From an uncultured Clostridia bacterium (GTDB taxonomy: Bacteria; Bacillota; Clostridia; Lutisporales; Lutisporaceae), in NCBI GenBank assembly GCA_937930535.1, contig CALGKJ010000134.1:1-46070 (forward strand): a DNA stretch of 46,070 nt, read 5' to 3'. Made by a program: the position numbers and the translations under genes. The notes under the pieces are model-generated. The model made no database searches. It was not told the DNA's origin and was given only the letters and a program-made list of their open reading frames with translations. Positions within the stretch are counted from its first letter, which is position 1; every line of letters begins with the position of its first letter. Below are positions 15,874 to 23,689 of this stretch, one piece after another.

Positions 15874-16797
15874 CTATATATGATATATTTGCTGTGATAC
15901 CCCCCATTCCATAAGCAGCTCATCTGTACCAATCCATACTATAGTACTTACAGATACCATGTCAAAAAGCTCCTCAACATCGGAATTTATCATGCGTATA
16001 CACCCATGAGAAGCATTTGTACCAATAGAATAGGGCTTGTTATTCCCATGTATTCCATAAACGCCGCCGCCTTTGGGGGACAGCCCCATCCATCTATAGC
16101 CCAAGGGATTGCTGGGCGAGCCGCCTTTTACGGGGGAAGTATATCCGCCGCCGCCCCATCCGGGGTTTTTTATCATGGTTACTATAGAAAACTTGCCCTC
16201 GGGAGTATAGGAGGGTTTTAGCCCCGGTGCTATGGGATATTTTTTTATCGTTTTGCCGCCTTCATATAAGGTAAGTATTCTGGTGGTTTTGTTTATAACA
16301 ATCCACAATTTATCTGTAGGATAAGCATTTATTTCATCGGTGGCAAGGCTGGGCAGACTATTTGAGCAGGCAAGTATACTATTGTCAATAATCTGTAAAT
16401 CAAGGTCAGAAAGCTCTCCGCTGACCGGCTCATTAATGCTGCTCTGAAATCTGATTATCGCATTTCTAAGGTTTAGCTTTTCGTCCTTGCTTTCGTTTTT
16501 GTAGAATCCAGCTTTTTTCAAAGCTTTTACAGGGTCAAAGTCATTCAGCCTCATTTTCAGTATCTTATGATTATATAAAAGCATATCGCTTCCATTTATA
16601 TTCATGGTGTTTTTAAGCTCTTTAGCAGCTTTAATACTTGTCAATATTTCACATTCTTCATCATTATTTGTATTTTTAACCACTAGCTGTTCCTCATTTT
16701 CCGCATATATGGGAATAGGAGTCTGAGGACTATATGAACATGCAGCAGTGATCATAAGCAGGGATATAATAAGTAAGAGAATCAATGGTTTATTCAC
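15874..16797 (-). CDS. L,D-transpeptidase (YkuD) lipoprotein
   Basis: The 307-aa product begins with a lipoprotein signal (hydrophobic run ending MITAAC, lipid-carrying Cys20). A helical segment at about 85-140 resembles a peptidoglycan-binding domain (FDPVKALKKAGFY, RNAIIRFQSS). A YkuD catalytic domain follows, with His250 in GIHGNN and the active-site SHGCIRM (His264, Cys266). Such enzymes make 3-3 crosslinks in peptidoglycan or attach proteins to it, outside the membrane. Start is GTG 16797 with GGGGTG upstream. It stands alone on the minus strand, convergent with the 34-codon gene. The region 16798-17022 shows no other gene. Confidence 0.9.
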   Translation of the reverse strand: MNKPLILLLIISLLMITAACSYSPQTPIPIYAENEEQLVVKNTNNDEECEILTSIKAAKELKNTMNINGSDMLLYNHKILKMRLNDFDPVKALKKAGFYKNESKDEKLNLRNAIIRFQSSINEPVSGELSDLDLQIIDNSILACSNSLPSLATDEINAYPTDKLWIVINKTTRILTLYEGGKTIKKYPIAPGLKPSYTPEGKFSIVTMIKNPGWGGGGYTSPVKGGSPSNPLGYRWMGLSPKGGGVYGIHGNNKPYSIGTNASHGCIRMINSDVEELFDMVSVSTIVWIGTDELLMEWGVSQQIYHI

Positions 16798-17022
16798 CTA
16801 TGCATCACCCCTTATTTATGCTGAAATATAATGCTTGTCAAGGGAGTATTTTGATTTATTTGTCTTAGGGTAAGATACACTGATAAATTTATGACACCTT
16901 ATTATAATATTAAGGACATTAAGGGCTTATGTATGTACACTATTGGCGGGAATATATTTTAGCTAGTACTTCTTATATGGATAAGAATTGCATATGATCG
17001 GTTTATCAGGGATTAATGATAG

Positions 17023-17748
17023 TTACTCTATCCCATGCTGACCGTGTTTTTCTTCTGATCTTTTAGAGGAGTTAGAGGATATATAAAGGTTGCCTAAAGT
17101 ATCTAAACCTGCATAAAATATGTTCTCTACCTTATGAAGATTATTTTCCTTAAGCTTGTCTAGTAACCAGTTTTTATCTAAATTTGCACCCGTAAGATTC
17201 TCTTCCATAACTCTGCCGTCTATGATGATATCCCTCGTAAGCCCGGAATATTTAGTCTGGATATTCAAATCTGATGGTGTCACTGGCTGCTTCTGTGATT
17301 TTTTCAGAACAGATAGTTTTCCATTAGTTTCAAATATTGCAAATTCTACATCTGAAATATTAAATACGCTTTGTTCACGAAGCAGCATCATTAAATTGTC
17401 CAAGGTCAATCGAACTTTTGTAAGATTTTCTACAACAATTTTCCCATTTTCAATGATTGTAACAGGCTCTGAATTGGTAAGCTTTCTAGAAAAAAAAGTT
17501 TTCATATTTAAGTAATCTATTGCTACTGTGAAAGCAGTTAGTGCTAAAAGCACAGTTATACCTGACGTCACAGCCCTTTTCTGATTTACCGATATATTAA
17601 CAACTACTGAGCCGACAGTTACGCCTACAACAAAATCGAAGAAGGTCATCTGGGATATCAGCTTTCTTCCCATAGCTCTGGTTAAAACTAGAAGCAATAA
17701 ATAAGATGCAAAGACTCTTAAAACTGAATGGGAAATTTCGTTAAGCAT
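17023..17748 (-). CDS. YetF-like membrane protein (DUF421)
   Basis: The 241-aa product has two to three N-terminal transmembrane segments (about 8-24, 34-56, 64-82) and a soluble C-terminal part with typical DUF421 features: GRKLISQMTFFDFVVGVTVG early, PVTIIENGKIV, a conserved LLREQSVFNISDVEFAIFE segment and GKLSVLKK. I start at ATG 17748 because GGAGGAAG lies 8 to 10 bases upstream; earlier in-frame starts lack a ribosome binding site. Related Bacillus YetF/YdfS proteins are spore membrane proteins linked to germination and spore stability in some species. A monocistronic gene. Confidence 0.85.
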   Translation of the reverse strand: MLNEISHSVLRVFASYLLLLVLTRAMGRKLISQMTFFDFVVGVTVGSVVVNISVNQKRAVTSGITVLLALTAFTVAIDYLNMKTFFSRKLTNSEPVTIIENGKIVVENLTKVRLTLDNLMMLLREQSVFNISDVEFAIFETNGKLSVLKKSQKQPVTPSDLNIQTKYSGLTRDIIIDGRVMEENLTGANLDKNWLLDKLKENNLHKVENIFYAGLDTLGNLYISSNSSKRSEEKHGQHGIE

Positions 17749-17825
17749 TATATATCTTCCTCCATGAAAAATTGTCATGATGCTAGTGTTTCTTAAGAGG
17801 TACATTATTATACAGCTTAATCTAT

Positions 17826-17869
17826 TTGTGAGAAACAAATGTATATATTTAATTTTGAAGCTGTTTCTC
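17826..17869 (-). repeat. Dispersed two-hairpin repeat, partial copy
   Basis: Reading on the minus strand, the first hairpin (AGAGAAACAGCTTCAAAATT, then TTGTTTCTCACAAA) is followed by AATAGATTAAGC, the start of the second hairpin. Half of the second hairpin is missing. The core stem is TGTTTCTC/GAGAAACA (17862-17869 with 17830-17837). It lies just upstream of the DUF421 gene. Confidence 0.6.
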
Positions 17870-17916
17870 TATAATGTCCTAAGTTGATTTTGAATAAATC
17901 TGAACTCTAAGAAGAT

Positions 17917-17958
17917 AAAAACCTCCTGCAATAAATTATTTTATAGCTGGAGGTTTTT
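17917..17958 (-). terminator. Terminator of the Nudix gene
   Basis: AAAAACCTCC pairs with GGAGGTTTTT (17917-17926 with 17949-17958). It lies directly beyond the stop codon of the minus-strand Nudix gene. Confidence 0.85.
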
Positions 17959-17960
17959 AT

Positions 17961-18446
17961 CTATATATTCTTGATGATACTATCTTTAATAAGCAACTGC
18001 TGTTCCTCGGGCATACCCTGAGGCCAATTGCCTATATCAAAAAATCCATAATCAGACACCTCGGCACTAGGTCTGAATGTGCCTTCAACGAAGCTTCCCT
18101 TTACAATCAAGTCAATGCGGTTCGGCTTTGAAACATATCTTGTGCTTAATATGCTATCAGCTTTAATAGTCAAACCTGTTTCCTCCAGCACTTCCCTCTC
18201 AAGTCCCGAAAAAGGCTGCTCATACTCGATCCATCCGCTGGGCACACCCCAAGGCTCATCCCTATAGGTATGTTTTACAAGCAAAAGCTGATTCTTTTCA
18301 TTCGTTATTATGCCCATCACTGCCACAAGGAAGCGGCAATTGGCACGCCATATAATAAAGTTCCTGAACCACAGAGGAAAGGGAACGTTTTTCCAGAGAT
18401 AGATTATATATTTTGTGGGGATAAGCTTAATAAGCTTGGAAAGCAT
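17961..18446 (-). CDS. Nudix hydrolase
   Basis: The 161-aa protein carries a Nudix box (VPSGWIEYEQPFSGLEREVL, continuing EETGL at about 92) within a domain at about 38-150. Such enzymes hydrolyse nucleoside diphosphates linked to another group. The box is one residue shorter than the consensus between its first Gly and the REVLEE core, but the metal-binding Glu residues are all present. An N-terminal stretch rich in Trp/Phe (YIIYLWKNVPFPLWFRNFII) may be a membrane-touching or substrate lid helix. Substrate cannot be told. GGAGTG lies upstream of ATG 18446. Confidence 0.85.
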   Translation of the reverse strand: MLSKLIKLIPTKYIIYLWKNVPFPLWFRNFIIWRANCRFLVAVMGIITNEKNQLLLVKHTYRDEPWGVPSGWIEYEQPFSGLEREVLEETGLTIKADSILSTRYVSKPNRIDLIVKGSFVEGTFRPSAEVSDYGFFDIGNWPQGMPEEQQLLIKDSIIKNI

Positions 18447-18644
18447 ATGGAATCACTCCTTTGGGAATTGGTCGGTTAATCTAATTATATGGTTTATGCT
18501 GTGTTAGTTCAATGTGATTATTACTATGCTAAGAAAAATCTTAGACAGTATACTTTGCAATTTATATTGCGGTAGAATAATTGCAAGAAGGTGTGATACG
18601 TTAAATTAAAGTTTGTAAATAGCAAACTGCTGACGAATTATACG

Positions 18645-18673
18645 TTGTATTTTACGTAAAATTAGGGTACAAT
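18645..18673 (+). promoter_or_regulatory. Toxin-antitoxin promoter and operator
   Basis: TTGTAT (18645-18650) and TACAAT (18668-18673) at 17-base spacing. A perfect 14-base palindrome, ATTTTACGTAAAAT (18649-18662), fills the spacer. Position and symmetry suit autorepression by the Phd-type antitoxin, alone or with its toxin. Confidence 0.7.
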
Positions 18674-18706
18674 AATAACAACATATGTGTGTAGGAGGTA
18701 TGGATT

Positions 18707-18955
18707 ATGCCAAATATAAAGCCGATATCGGATTTAAGAAACTATAATGAAGTTTTAAAAGATTGTGAAAACGGTGAACCAGTATTTTTGACTAAAAATG
18801 GCAGAGGGAAATATGTGCTTATAGATATAGAAGAGTATGAGCGGCAGCAAACAATTGTAAAGCTATTATCTAAGTTAAATGAAGCGGAAGAGGCAATATT
18901 GACAGGTAATGAGTGGCAGACCTTGGATGAACTTAAGCGGAGCGTAGGAGTATAG
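18707..18955 (+). CDS. Type II antitoxin, Phd/YefM family
   Basis: The 82-aa product has the Phd/YefM fold: MPNIKPISDLRNYNEVLK forms the DNA-binding strand and helix, followed by GEPVFLTKNGRGKYVLID and the EEYER helix. A C-terminal helix (from about 50) with acidic residues would wrap and block the toxin. AGGAGG precedes the ATG. It comes first in a two-gene unit, two bases before the toxin, and is expected to repress its own promoter through the palindrome upstream. Confidence 0.9.
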   Translation: MPNIKPISDLRNYNEVLKDCENGEPVFLTKNGRGKYVLIDIEEYERQQTIVKLLSKLNEAEEAILTGNEWQTLDELKRSVGV

Positions 18956-18957
18956 CA

Positions 18958-19272
18958 ATGGATGTAACAATAAAAATAAATCCTGTGGCTGTTGGTGATT
19001 TGAAAAATATCCAAAACTATATTTCGGAGGAAAGTGTAGAGTTTGCTGCGAAAACGGTTAAAGGAATTATAGAAAAAATAGAAAAGTTATCTTTATTTCC
19101 TGAAATGGGAATATTACTTAAGTATAGAATAGGTATAAAAAGTAAATATAGATACGTCATATGTGGAAGCTATATCATATTTTACATTTATCAAGATGAC
19201 ATAGTTTATGTTCAACGTATTTTACATGGTAAAAGAAACTATATGGAATTGTTGAATGAGCATTTGAGTTAG
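18958..19272 (+). CDS. Type II toxin, RelE/ParE family
   Basis: The 104-aa product matches the ParE/RelE superfamily: an N-terminal helix (AVGDLKNIQNYISEES), then KIEKLSLFPEMG, and strands with YRYVICGSYIIFYIYQ ending in the signature VQRILHGKRNYMELL. ParE-type members poison gyrase, RelE-type cleave mRNA on the ribosome; the RILHGKRNY end and the PEMG segment resemble the ParE side more. It is intact, so the pair is likely functional. Ribosome binding site GGAG overlaps the antitoxin end. The gap up to 19409 holds no gene. Confidence 0.9.
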   Translation: MDVTIKINPVAVGDLKNIQNYISEESVEFAAKTVKGIIEKIEKLSLFPEMGILLKYRIGIKSKYRYVICGSYIIFYIYQDDIVYVQRILHGKRNYMELLNEHLS

Positions 19273-19409
19273 ATAGTATACCTAAAGAATATAAACAGGA
19301 AGTTTAACTTGAGTAGAGGAAGTGTCACCCCATGCTTAAAGTAGTTTTTAGACAGCCCCCTTTTGTTATTTTGCTATTAAATACCAAAAACAATTTAAAG
19401 TAAAACCAC

Positions 19410-19439
19410 TTGACACCCCCCAACCGCTCCATATACAAT
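19410..19439 (+). promoter_or_regulatory. queT promoter
   Basis: TTGACA (19410-19415) and TACAAT (19434-19439) with an 18-base spacer, directly followed by the preQ1 riboswitch. Confidence 0.75.
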
Positions 19440-19448
19440 AATAAAGTT

Positions 19449-19484
19449 AGTCAGTTCGCAATATCCTGACTTAAAACAAAACTA
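19449..19484 (+). promoter_or_regulatory. preQ1-I riboswitch
   Basis: AGTCAG (19449-19454) pairs with CTGACT (19466-19471), enclosing the loop TTCGCAATATC. An A-rich tail TAAAACAAAACTA follows and overlaps the region just before the ribosome binding site CGGAGG. This small H-type pseudoknot plan is that of preQ1-I. Bound preQ1 should hide the ribosome binding site and lower uptake. Confidence 0.85.
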
Positions 19485-19499
19485 CGGAGGTATTAAGAA

Positions 19500-19994
19500 A
19501 TGAATAAAACAAGGTATCTAGTACAGGCAGCACTGATTGCTGCTATCTACGCAGTACTTACTATTGCATTTGCACCCCTTAGCTTTGGGTCGGCACAGTC
19601 ACCTATACAGGTAAGAATATCGGAGGCTCTTACAGTTCTGCCGGCGGTGTTTCCACCTGCTATACCGGGGCTGTATGTAGGCTGTGTGGTATCTAATATT
19701 TATGGTATGTCCATGGGCTTAGGAGCAGGTATTTTTGATGTAATATTCGGCAGTCTTGCAACCCTTATAGCTGCGTATATGAGCTATAAAATGCCCAAGA
19801 AATGGCTTGTGCCCTTTCCGCCAGTTATAGTAAATGCTGTTGTATTAGGTGTACTTTTCAAGCTGGTATACAATTTACCTCTGCTGATTACAGCAGGAAC
19901 GATTTTTGTTGGTCAATTCATCGCATGTTATGCATTAGGATATCCGCTATTATTAATATTTGATAAATATAAGGACAAAATTATCTCTAAGTAA
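19500..19994 (+). CDS. queT: QueT-family queuosine precursor transporter
   Basis: The 164-aa membrane protein has about five hydrophobic segments (about 8-26, 48-66, 76-95, 105-125, 130-155) and the family motif QVRISEALTVLPAVFPPAIPG, with GIFDVIFGSLATL. QueT proteins are substrate-binding (S) components of energy-coupling-factor transporters for the tRNA-modification precursor queuine/preQ1. The preQ1-I riboswitch directly upstream supports the ligand. The ECF energising module is not in this window. Confidence 0.95.
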   Translation: MNKTRYLVQAALIAAIYAVLTIAFAPLSFGSAQSPIQVRISEALTVLPAVFPPAIPGLYVGCVVSNIYGMSMGLGAGIFDVIFGSLATLIAAYMSYKMPKKWLVPFPPVIVNAVVLGVLFKLVYNLPLLITAGTIFVGQFIACYALGYPLLLIFDKYKDKIISK

Positions 19995-20010
19995 AGGGTA
20001 ATAAAGCTTT

Positions 20011-20058
20011 TATCCAGTTGTTTCTCACAAAGAGATTAGCAACTCTTAACGAGAAGTA
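20011..20058 (+). repeat. Dispersed repeat, partial copy
   Basis: TATCCAGTTGTTTCTCACAA followed by AGAGATTAGCAACTCTTAAC. It holds the right arm of the first hairpin and the left arm of the second, so both hairpins are cut in half. It follows queT. Confidence 0.6.
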
Positions 20059-20086
20059 TTTTTAATTTATAGATATTGCAAAAACA

Positions 20087-20117
20087 AAAGAAGCATCTCC
20101 ATAGGAAGTGCTTCTTT
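20087..20117. terminator. Bidirectional terminator between queT and degV
   Basis: AAAGAAGCA (20087-20095) pairs with TGCTTCTTT (20109-20117), with A-rich sequence on the left and T/A-rich on the right. Confidence 0.85.
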
Positions 20118-20127
20118 AAATTTATAA

Positions 20128-20976
20128 TTATTTATTAAGATATATAATTCCTATTGTTAATGGACCGCAGTGGCTTGATACAACACAACCTGTATCTGTT
20201 ATTATTACTTCCCTTACATTCAGCTTTTCTTCAAATTCCTTTTTAAGCTGAAGCACATCATCATGTGCCATGGAGTGTGTAATAAATAATCTTTCCCCAT
20301 CCATATTATCTCTATCCAGCATTACGTTATCTATCATATTAGCCAGAACCTTGTCACGTTTTCCACGTATTTTCTCCTCCAATATCATTTTACCATCCTT
20401 TATAGCTACTATAGGTCGAATCTTAAGCAGTCCGCCTACAAAGCTCTGCATTGCACTGCATCTTCCGCCCTTGTGAAGGTAATCCAAGGTGTTGATTATA
20501 AAGCGTGTTCTTATATTAGGAACGAAGGGGGACAGCTTTTCAACTATCTCGTGATTGCTTAGACCTTCCTTTACATAATCAACAGCCTTTAATACCAGAA
20601 GTCCCAAGCCTGTTGAAAGGTTTTCAGAGTCCAGTACTGCTATTCTGCCCTCGGGGAATTCCTGTGCCGCCAAAAGTGCATTTTGAACGGTCGCAGAGAT
20701 TTTTGAGGAAATACCTATGTATACTATATCATCTCCTGCATCGATTATTGGCTTAAAGGTATTTATAAAGTCGCCGGGAGCTGGTGCTGATGTCATTGGC
20801 AGATTATTGTTTTTTTCAACTATCTCGTATAATTTTTCGTTGTTGATGTCTACTCCATCCTTAAAGGATTCATCCTTAAAAACCACATACAAGGGAACTA
20901 CTGCAATATTATGCTTGTTTAGCAAATCAGGAGAAAGATCGCAGGTACTATCTGTAACAATTCTTATATTATTCAT
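20128..20976 (-). CDS. DegV family fatty-acid-binding protein
   Basis: The 282-aa protein has the DegV (EDD) layout: IVTDSTCDLS at 6-15, the lipid-head-group segment MTSAPAPGDF at 61-70, GISSKISATVQNA, and GRCSAMQSFVGGLLKIRPI. Members bind a fatty acid and, as FakB, hand it to the kinase FakA for entry to phospholipid synthesis. No fakA is nearby, as is common for the many DegV paralogs of clostridia. Start ATG 20976 has GGAGGAAT upstream. Confidence 0.9.
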   Translation of the reverse strand: MNNIRIVTDSTCDLSPDLLNKHNIAVVPLYVVFKDESFKDGVDINNEKLYEIVEKNNNLPMTSAPAPGDFINTFKPIIDAGDDIVYIGISSKISATVQNALLAAQEFPEGRIAVLDSENLSTGLGLLVLKAVDYVKEGLSNHEIVEKLSPFVPNIRTRFIINTLDYLHKGGRCSAMQSFVGGLLKIRPIVAIKDGKMILEEKIRGKRDKVLANMIDNVMLDRDNMDGERLFITHSMAHDDVLQLKKEFEEKLNVREVIITDTGCVVSSHCGPLTIGIIYLNK

Positions 20977-21159
20977 AATGATTCCTCCGTATACTATGTA
21001 TTATTATATATATAGACCAAATATAAATACTAAATTATGAAGTTGTTTCTATATATATATTAGTTCGAATTTGGTTTAATTATTGTTATTGCAGAAAATA
21101 GACCTCAAAGCTTCATATATGTTAAATATATTACCATATTACCCACCGCATAGATATAG

Positions 21160-21253
21160 GGTTTTTAGCAAAAACATAGACTATTCCGAGCTAAAAACCT
21201 AGAAGGGAAGCAATAACTAGCTATGAATAAGCTAAGTTGTATGGTTGCTTCCC
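21160..21253 (+). other. Two successive strong hairpins upstream of the PRPP-synthetase-like gene
   Basis: GGTTTTTAGC (21160-21169) pairs with GCTAAAAACC (21190-21199). Then GGGAAGCAA (21205-21213) pairs with TTGCTTCCC (21245-21253), with TAGCT/AGCTA inside. Neither is followed by a T run. Only about 110 bases separate them from the gene, so they could be its leader or a processed RNA. The 20977-21159 stretch shows a degenerate repeat fragment at about 21030 and no gene. Confidence 0.4.
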
Positions 21254-21363
21254 AATAATACTAGCTTTACTTATTGCTCTTACTATTTTATAATATGTAT
21301 ACAAATATGACAATAATGACAGATAAATTTAATTAGGATATATTTATGGGAGGCTGACAAATA

Positions 21364-22539
21364 ATGAATAGGTGGTCGAGTGATAATAGTTTTAAAATAC
21401 CTTACGGGCCTTTAGGAATCATATCTATGAACGGAACTCAAGACTTGTGCGGCTTGGTTGATAATTACATAGTAAACTGGAGAAATGAAAGCACGGAGGA
21501 CAGCATTAAGCATCAGTTTCCGGGTTACCATAAAGATTCCTTCCTGATATCTGCACAATGTCCCAGATTTAGCAGCGGAGAGGGTAAGGGTGTAATAGGT
21601 GAAACAATAAGAGGATATGACTTATATATACTGGCAGATATAGGAAACTATAGCTGTAAATACAAGATGTTCGGGAAGGAATGTAACATGAGCCCCGATG
21701 ATCATTTTCAGGACATAAAAAGAATAATTTCTGCTGCTGGAGGAAAAGCCAGAAGAATAACATTAATAATGCCTCTTTTATATCAAGGAAGACAGCATAA
21801 GAGAGTATACAGAGAATCCCTTGACTGTGCTACTTCACTTCAAGAGCTGGAGGGAATAGGCGTAGATAATATTATTACCTTTGACGCCCACGATCCTAGA
21901 GTACAAAATGCTATACCCGGTATAGGCTTTGAAAATGCATATCCTACATATCAAATTATTAAGGCACTTCTCAAGACAGAAAAGGATATAAAGGTTGACA
22001 GTAACTCAATGATGGTAATAAGCCCTGATGAGGGAGGAATAGGAAGAAATATTTATTATTCTACAATGCTGGGCTTAAACCTTGGACTTTTCTACAAGAG
22101 AAGAGATTTCAGCCAAGTAGTAAATGGAAGAAATCCTATAGTAAGCCACGAGTTTTTGGGAGAATCAGTAGAGGGAAAGGATGTACTTGTAGTAGACGAT
22201 ATGCTTTCCTCGGGAGAGTCCCTTTTGGATATTGCAGAGGAATTAAAAAAGCGTAAAGCAAGAAGGATATACATGGCAGTAAGCTTTGCTTTATTTACTG
22301 ATGGGTTTGAAAAATTTCAGGATTTCTATGAAAGAGGCTTGATTACAAGGCTGTATTCAACAAATCTTACATATCGTAAGGAGGAGCTTAAAAAAGCACC
22401 TTGGTATGTTGAGGTGGATATGTCCAAGTTTATTGCATACCTTATCAATACATTGAACCATGATGAGTCTATAAGTCAGTTCCTTGATCCTTCTGACAAG
22501 ATAAGAAATGTATTGCAAGAGCATCGTATCAGAAAATAA
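21364..22539 (+). CDS. Ribose-phosphate pyrophosphokinase-like protein
   Basis: The 391-aa protein shows the PRPP synthetase plan with an N-terminal extension. Visible are TFDAHDPRVQNAIPG (ATP/ribose-binding stretch), the KRRD loop at about 243-246 following GLNLGLFY, and the PRPP-binding motif VLVVDDMLSSGES. It is longer than classical Prs (about 310-320 residues) and lacks the classical N-terminus, matching the second, long type found in many Clostridia. It would make PRPP from ATP and ribose-5-phosphate for nucleotide synthesis. GGGAGG precedes the ATG. The gene stands alone and has its own terminator. Confidence 0.85.
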   Translation: MNRWSSDNSFKIPYGPLGIISMNGTQDLCGLVDNYIVNWRNESTEDSIKHQFPGYHKDSFLISAQCPRFSSGEGKGVIGETIRGYDLYILADIGNYSCKYKMFGKECNMSPDDHFQDIKRIISAAGGKARRITLIMPLLYQGRQHKRVYRESLDCATSLQELEGIGVDNIITFDAHDPRVQNAIPGIGFENAYPTYQIIKALLKTEKDIKVDSNSMMVISPDEGGIGRNIYYSTMLGLNLGLFYKRRDFSQVVNGRNPIVSHEFLGESVEGKDVLVVDDMLSSGESLLDIAEELKKRKARRIYMAVSFALFTDGFEKFQDFYERGLITRLYSTNLTYRKEELKKAPWYVEVDMSKFIAYLINTLNHDESISQFLDPSDKIRNVLQEHRIRK

Positions 22540-22566
22540 CTTTAAATATAATAGTGTGTTTTGATG

Positions 22567-22600
22567 TAGGGAGTCCAAATGGGCTCCCTATAATTTTTCC
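22567..22600 (+). terminator. Terminator after the PRPP-synthetase-like gene
   Basis: TAGGGAG plus CC pairs with GG plus CTCCCTA around AAAT, followed by TAATTTTT. Confidence 0.85.
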
Positions 22601-22616
22601 GCATATTTGCGTCGGT

Positions 22617-22631
22617 TGGCATATTTTTTGC
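22617..22631 (+). promoter_or_regulatory. Candidate sigma-54 (-24/-12) promoter upstream of the hydrolases
   Basis: TGGCAT-ATTTT-TTGC keeps the invariant GG and GC elements of sigma-54 promoters at the right 12-base phase (GG 22618-22619, GC 22630-22631); the -24 element has T for the usual C at its end. The hydrolase gene starts about 155 bases downstream, a long leader. No TGTACA palindromes like those at 26 kb lie nearby, so this site is less sure than 26224. Confidence 0.4.
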
Positions 22632-22785
22632 TCATATAATAGTATAAAAATATGCATAAACCAGCAGGAGGCGAAAAAATGAGGTAAGGTGTAATCAACT
22701 ATAATAATAGGGTAACAGTGCTAAGCATAGATGGTATAATCGTATTATAATACATACATTATCAATATAAATGGAGGGTGATACT

Positions 22786-23688
22786 ATGATAAAAAGCTAT
22801 GAAATAAAGCATATAGAGCTAAGTAACGGAGAAACTCTGGCATACAGAGAAGCTGGGCATGGAAGCAATGTTTTGCTTTTGATACATGGAAATATGTCCT
22901 CGGGATTGCATTATGCACCTATACTAGAGAGACTGCCGGAGGGTTTTAAGGCTTATGCAGTGGATTTAAGGGGCTTTGGGGACAGCACTTACAAAACTAG
23001 AATAAATAGTCTGGGAGATTTTGCTGAGGATATACATGAATTTGTAACCAAGCTAGGTTTAAAAGGCTTTACTATGGCTGGATGGTCAACTGGCGGCGGG
23101 ATATGTATGCAGTATACAGCAGAACATCCGGGCTATGCCGATAAGCTTGTACTGATAGAGTCAGTATCCTACTTTGGCTTCCCTATTTATAAAAAGGATG
23201 AAAAGGGTCAAATGATATTTAATGCAGCATATGCCAGCAGAGAGGAAATGGCACAAGACCCAGTACAGGTAGCACCTGCTGCGGCGGCTATGGAGATGAA
23301 GAATTTTGACTATATGAATATGCTATGGAATATGTTTATTTATTCAAACACCAAGCCCTCAGCAGAGGATAACCAGATATACATAAACGAAAGCCTGAAA
23401 CAGAGAAACCTTGTAGATGTGGACTGGGCATTGGCAACCTTTAATATGTCACATATGCACAACGGCTATACTCAAGGTACTAAGCTGATAGATAAAATTG
23501 ATATACCCGTACTCAGCTTCTGGGGCAAAAAGGATATGGTAATATTGGAGAGTATGGCAGTTGATACTGTTAAGGCTATAGGCGAAAATGCAAGGCTCAG
23601 GATTCTTGAGGATTGCAGTCATTCTCCATTGATTGACTGTCCTGACCTGCTTGTAAATGAAATCATAGACTTTGCAAAGCAGGTGTAA
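22786..23688 (+). CDS. Alpha/beta hydrolase 1
   Basis: The 300-aa cytoplasmic protein has the alpha/beta hydrolase fold: LLLIHGNMSSG (oxyanion region, about 31-40), VDLRGFGDS (about 59-67), the nucleophile elbow GWSTGG with Ser101, an acid probably in WGKKDMV, and the catalytic His in CSHSPL (about 282). Substrate is unknown: esterase, lactonase or hydrolase of C-C bonds are all possible. ATG 22786 is chosen because GGAGGGTG precedes it; an ATG at 22771 has no ribosome binding site. It sits one base before hydrolase 2 and upstream of a catabolic sigma-54 regulon, suggesting the two break down a related ester or ring product. Confidence 0.85.
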   Translation: MIKSYEIKHIELSNGETLAYREAGHGSNVLLLIHGNMSSGLHYAPILERLPEGFKAYAVDLRGFGDSTYKTRINSLGDFAEDIHEFVTKLGLKGFTMAGWSTGGGICMQYTAEHPGYADKLVLIESVSYFGFPIYKKDEKGQMIFNAAYASREEMAQDPVQVAPAAAAMEMKNFDYMNMLWNMFIYSNTKPSAEDNQIYINESLKQRNLVDVDWALATFNMSHMHNGYTQGTKLIDKIDIPVLSFWGKKDMVILESMAVDTVKAIGENARLRILEDCSHSPLIDCPDLLVNEIIDFAKQV

Positions 23689-23689
23689 C

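Noticed and set aside
16813-16841. TTGACA/TAAATA pair in front of the L,D-transpeptidase gene
   Set aside because: The predicted transcript start would lie downstream of the ribosome binding site, so the site as drawn cannot serve the gene.
21020-21052. Fragment resembling the first hairpin of the dispersed repeat
   Set aside because: Only one arm (GAAGTTGTTTCTA) is left and the flanks do not match; recorded as degenerate only.
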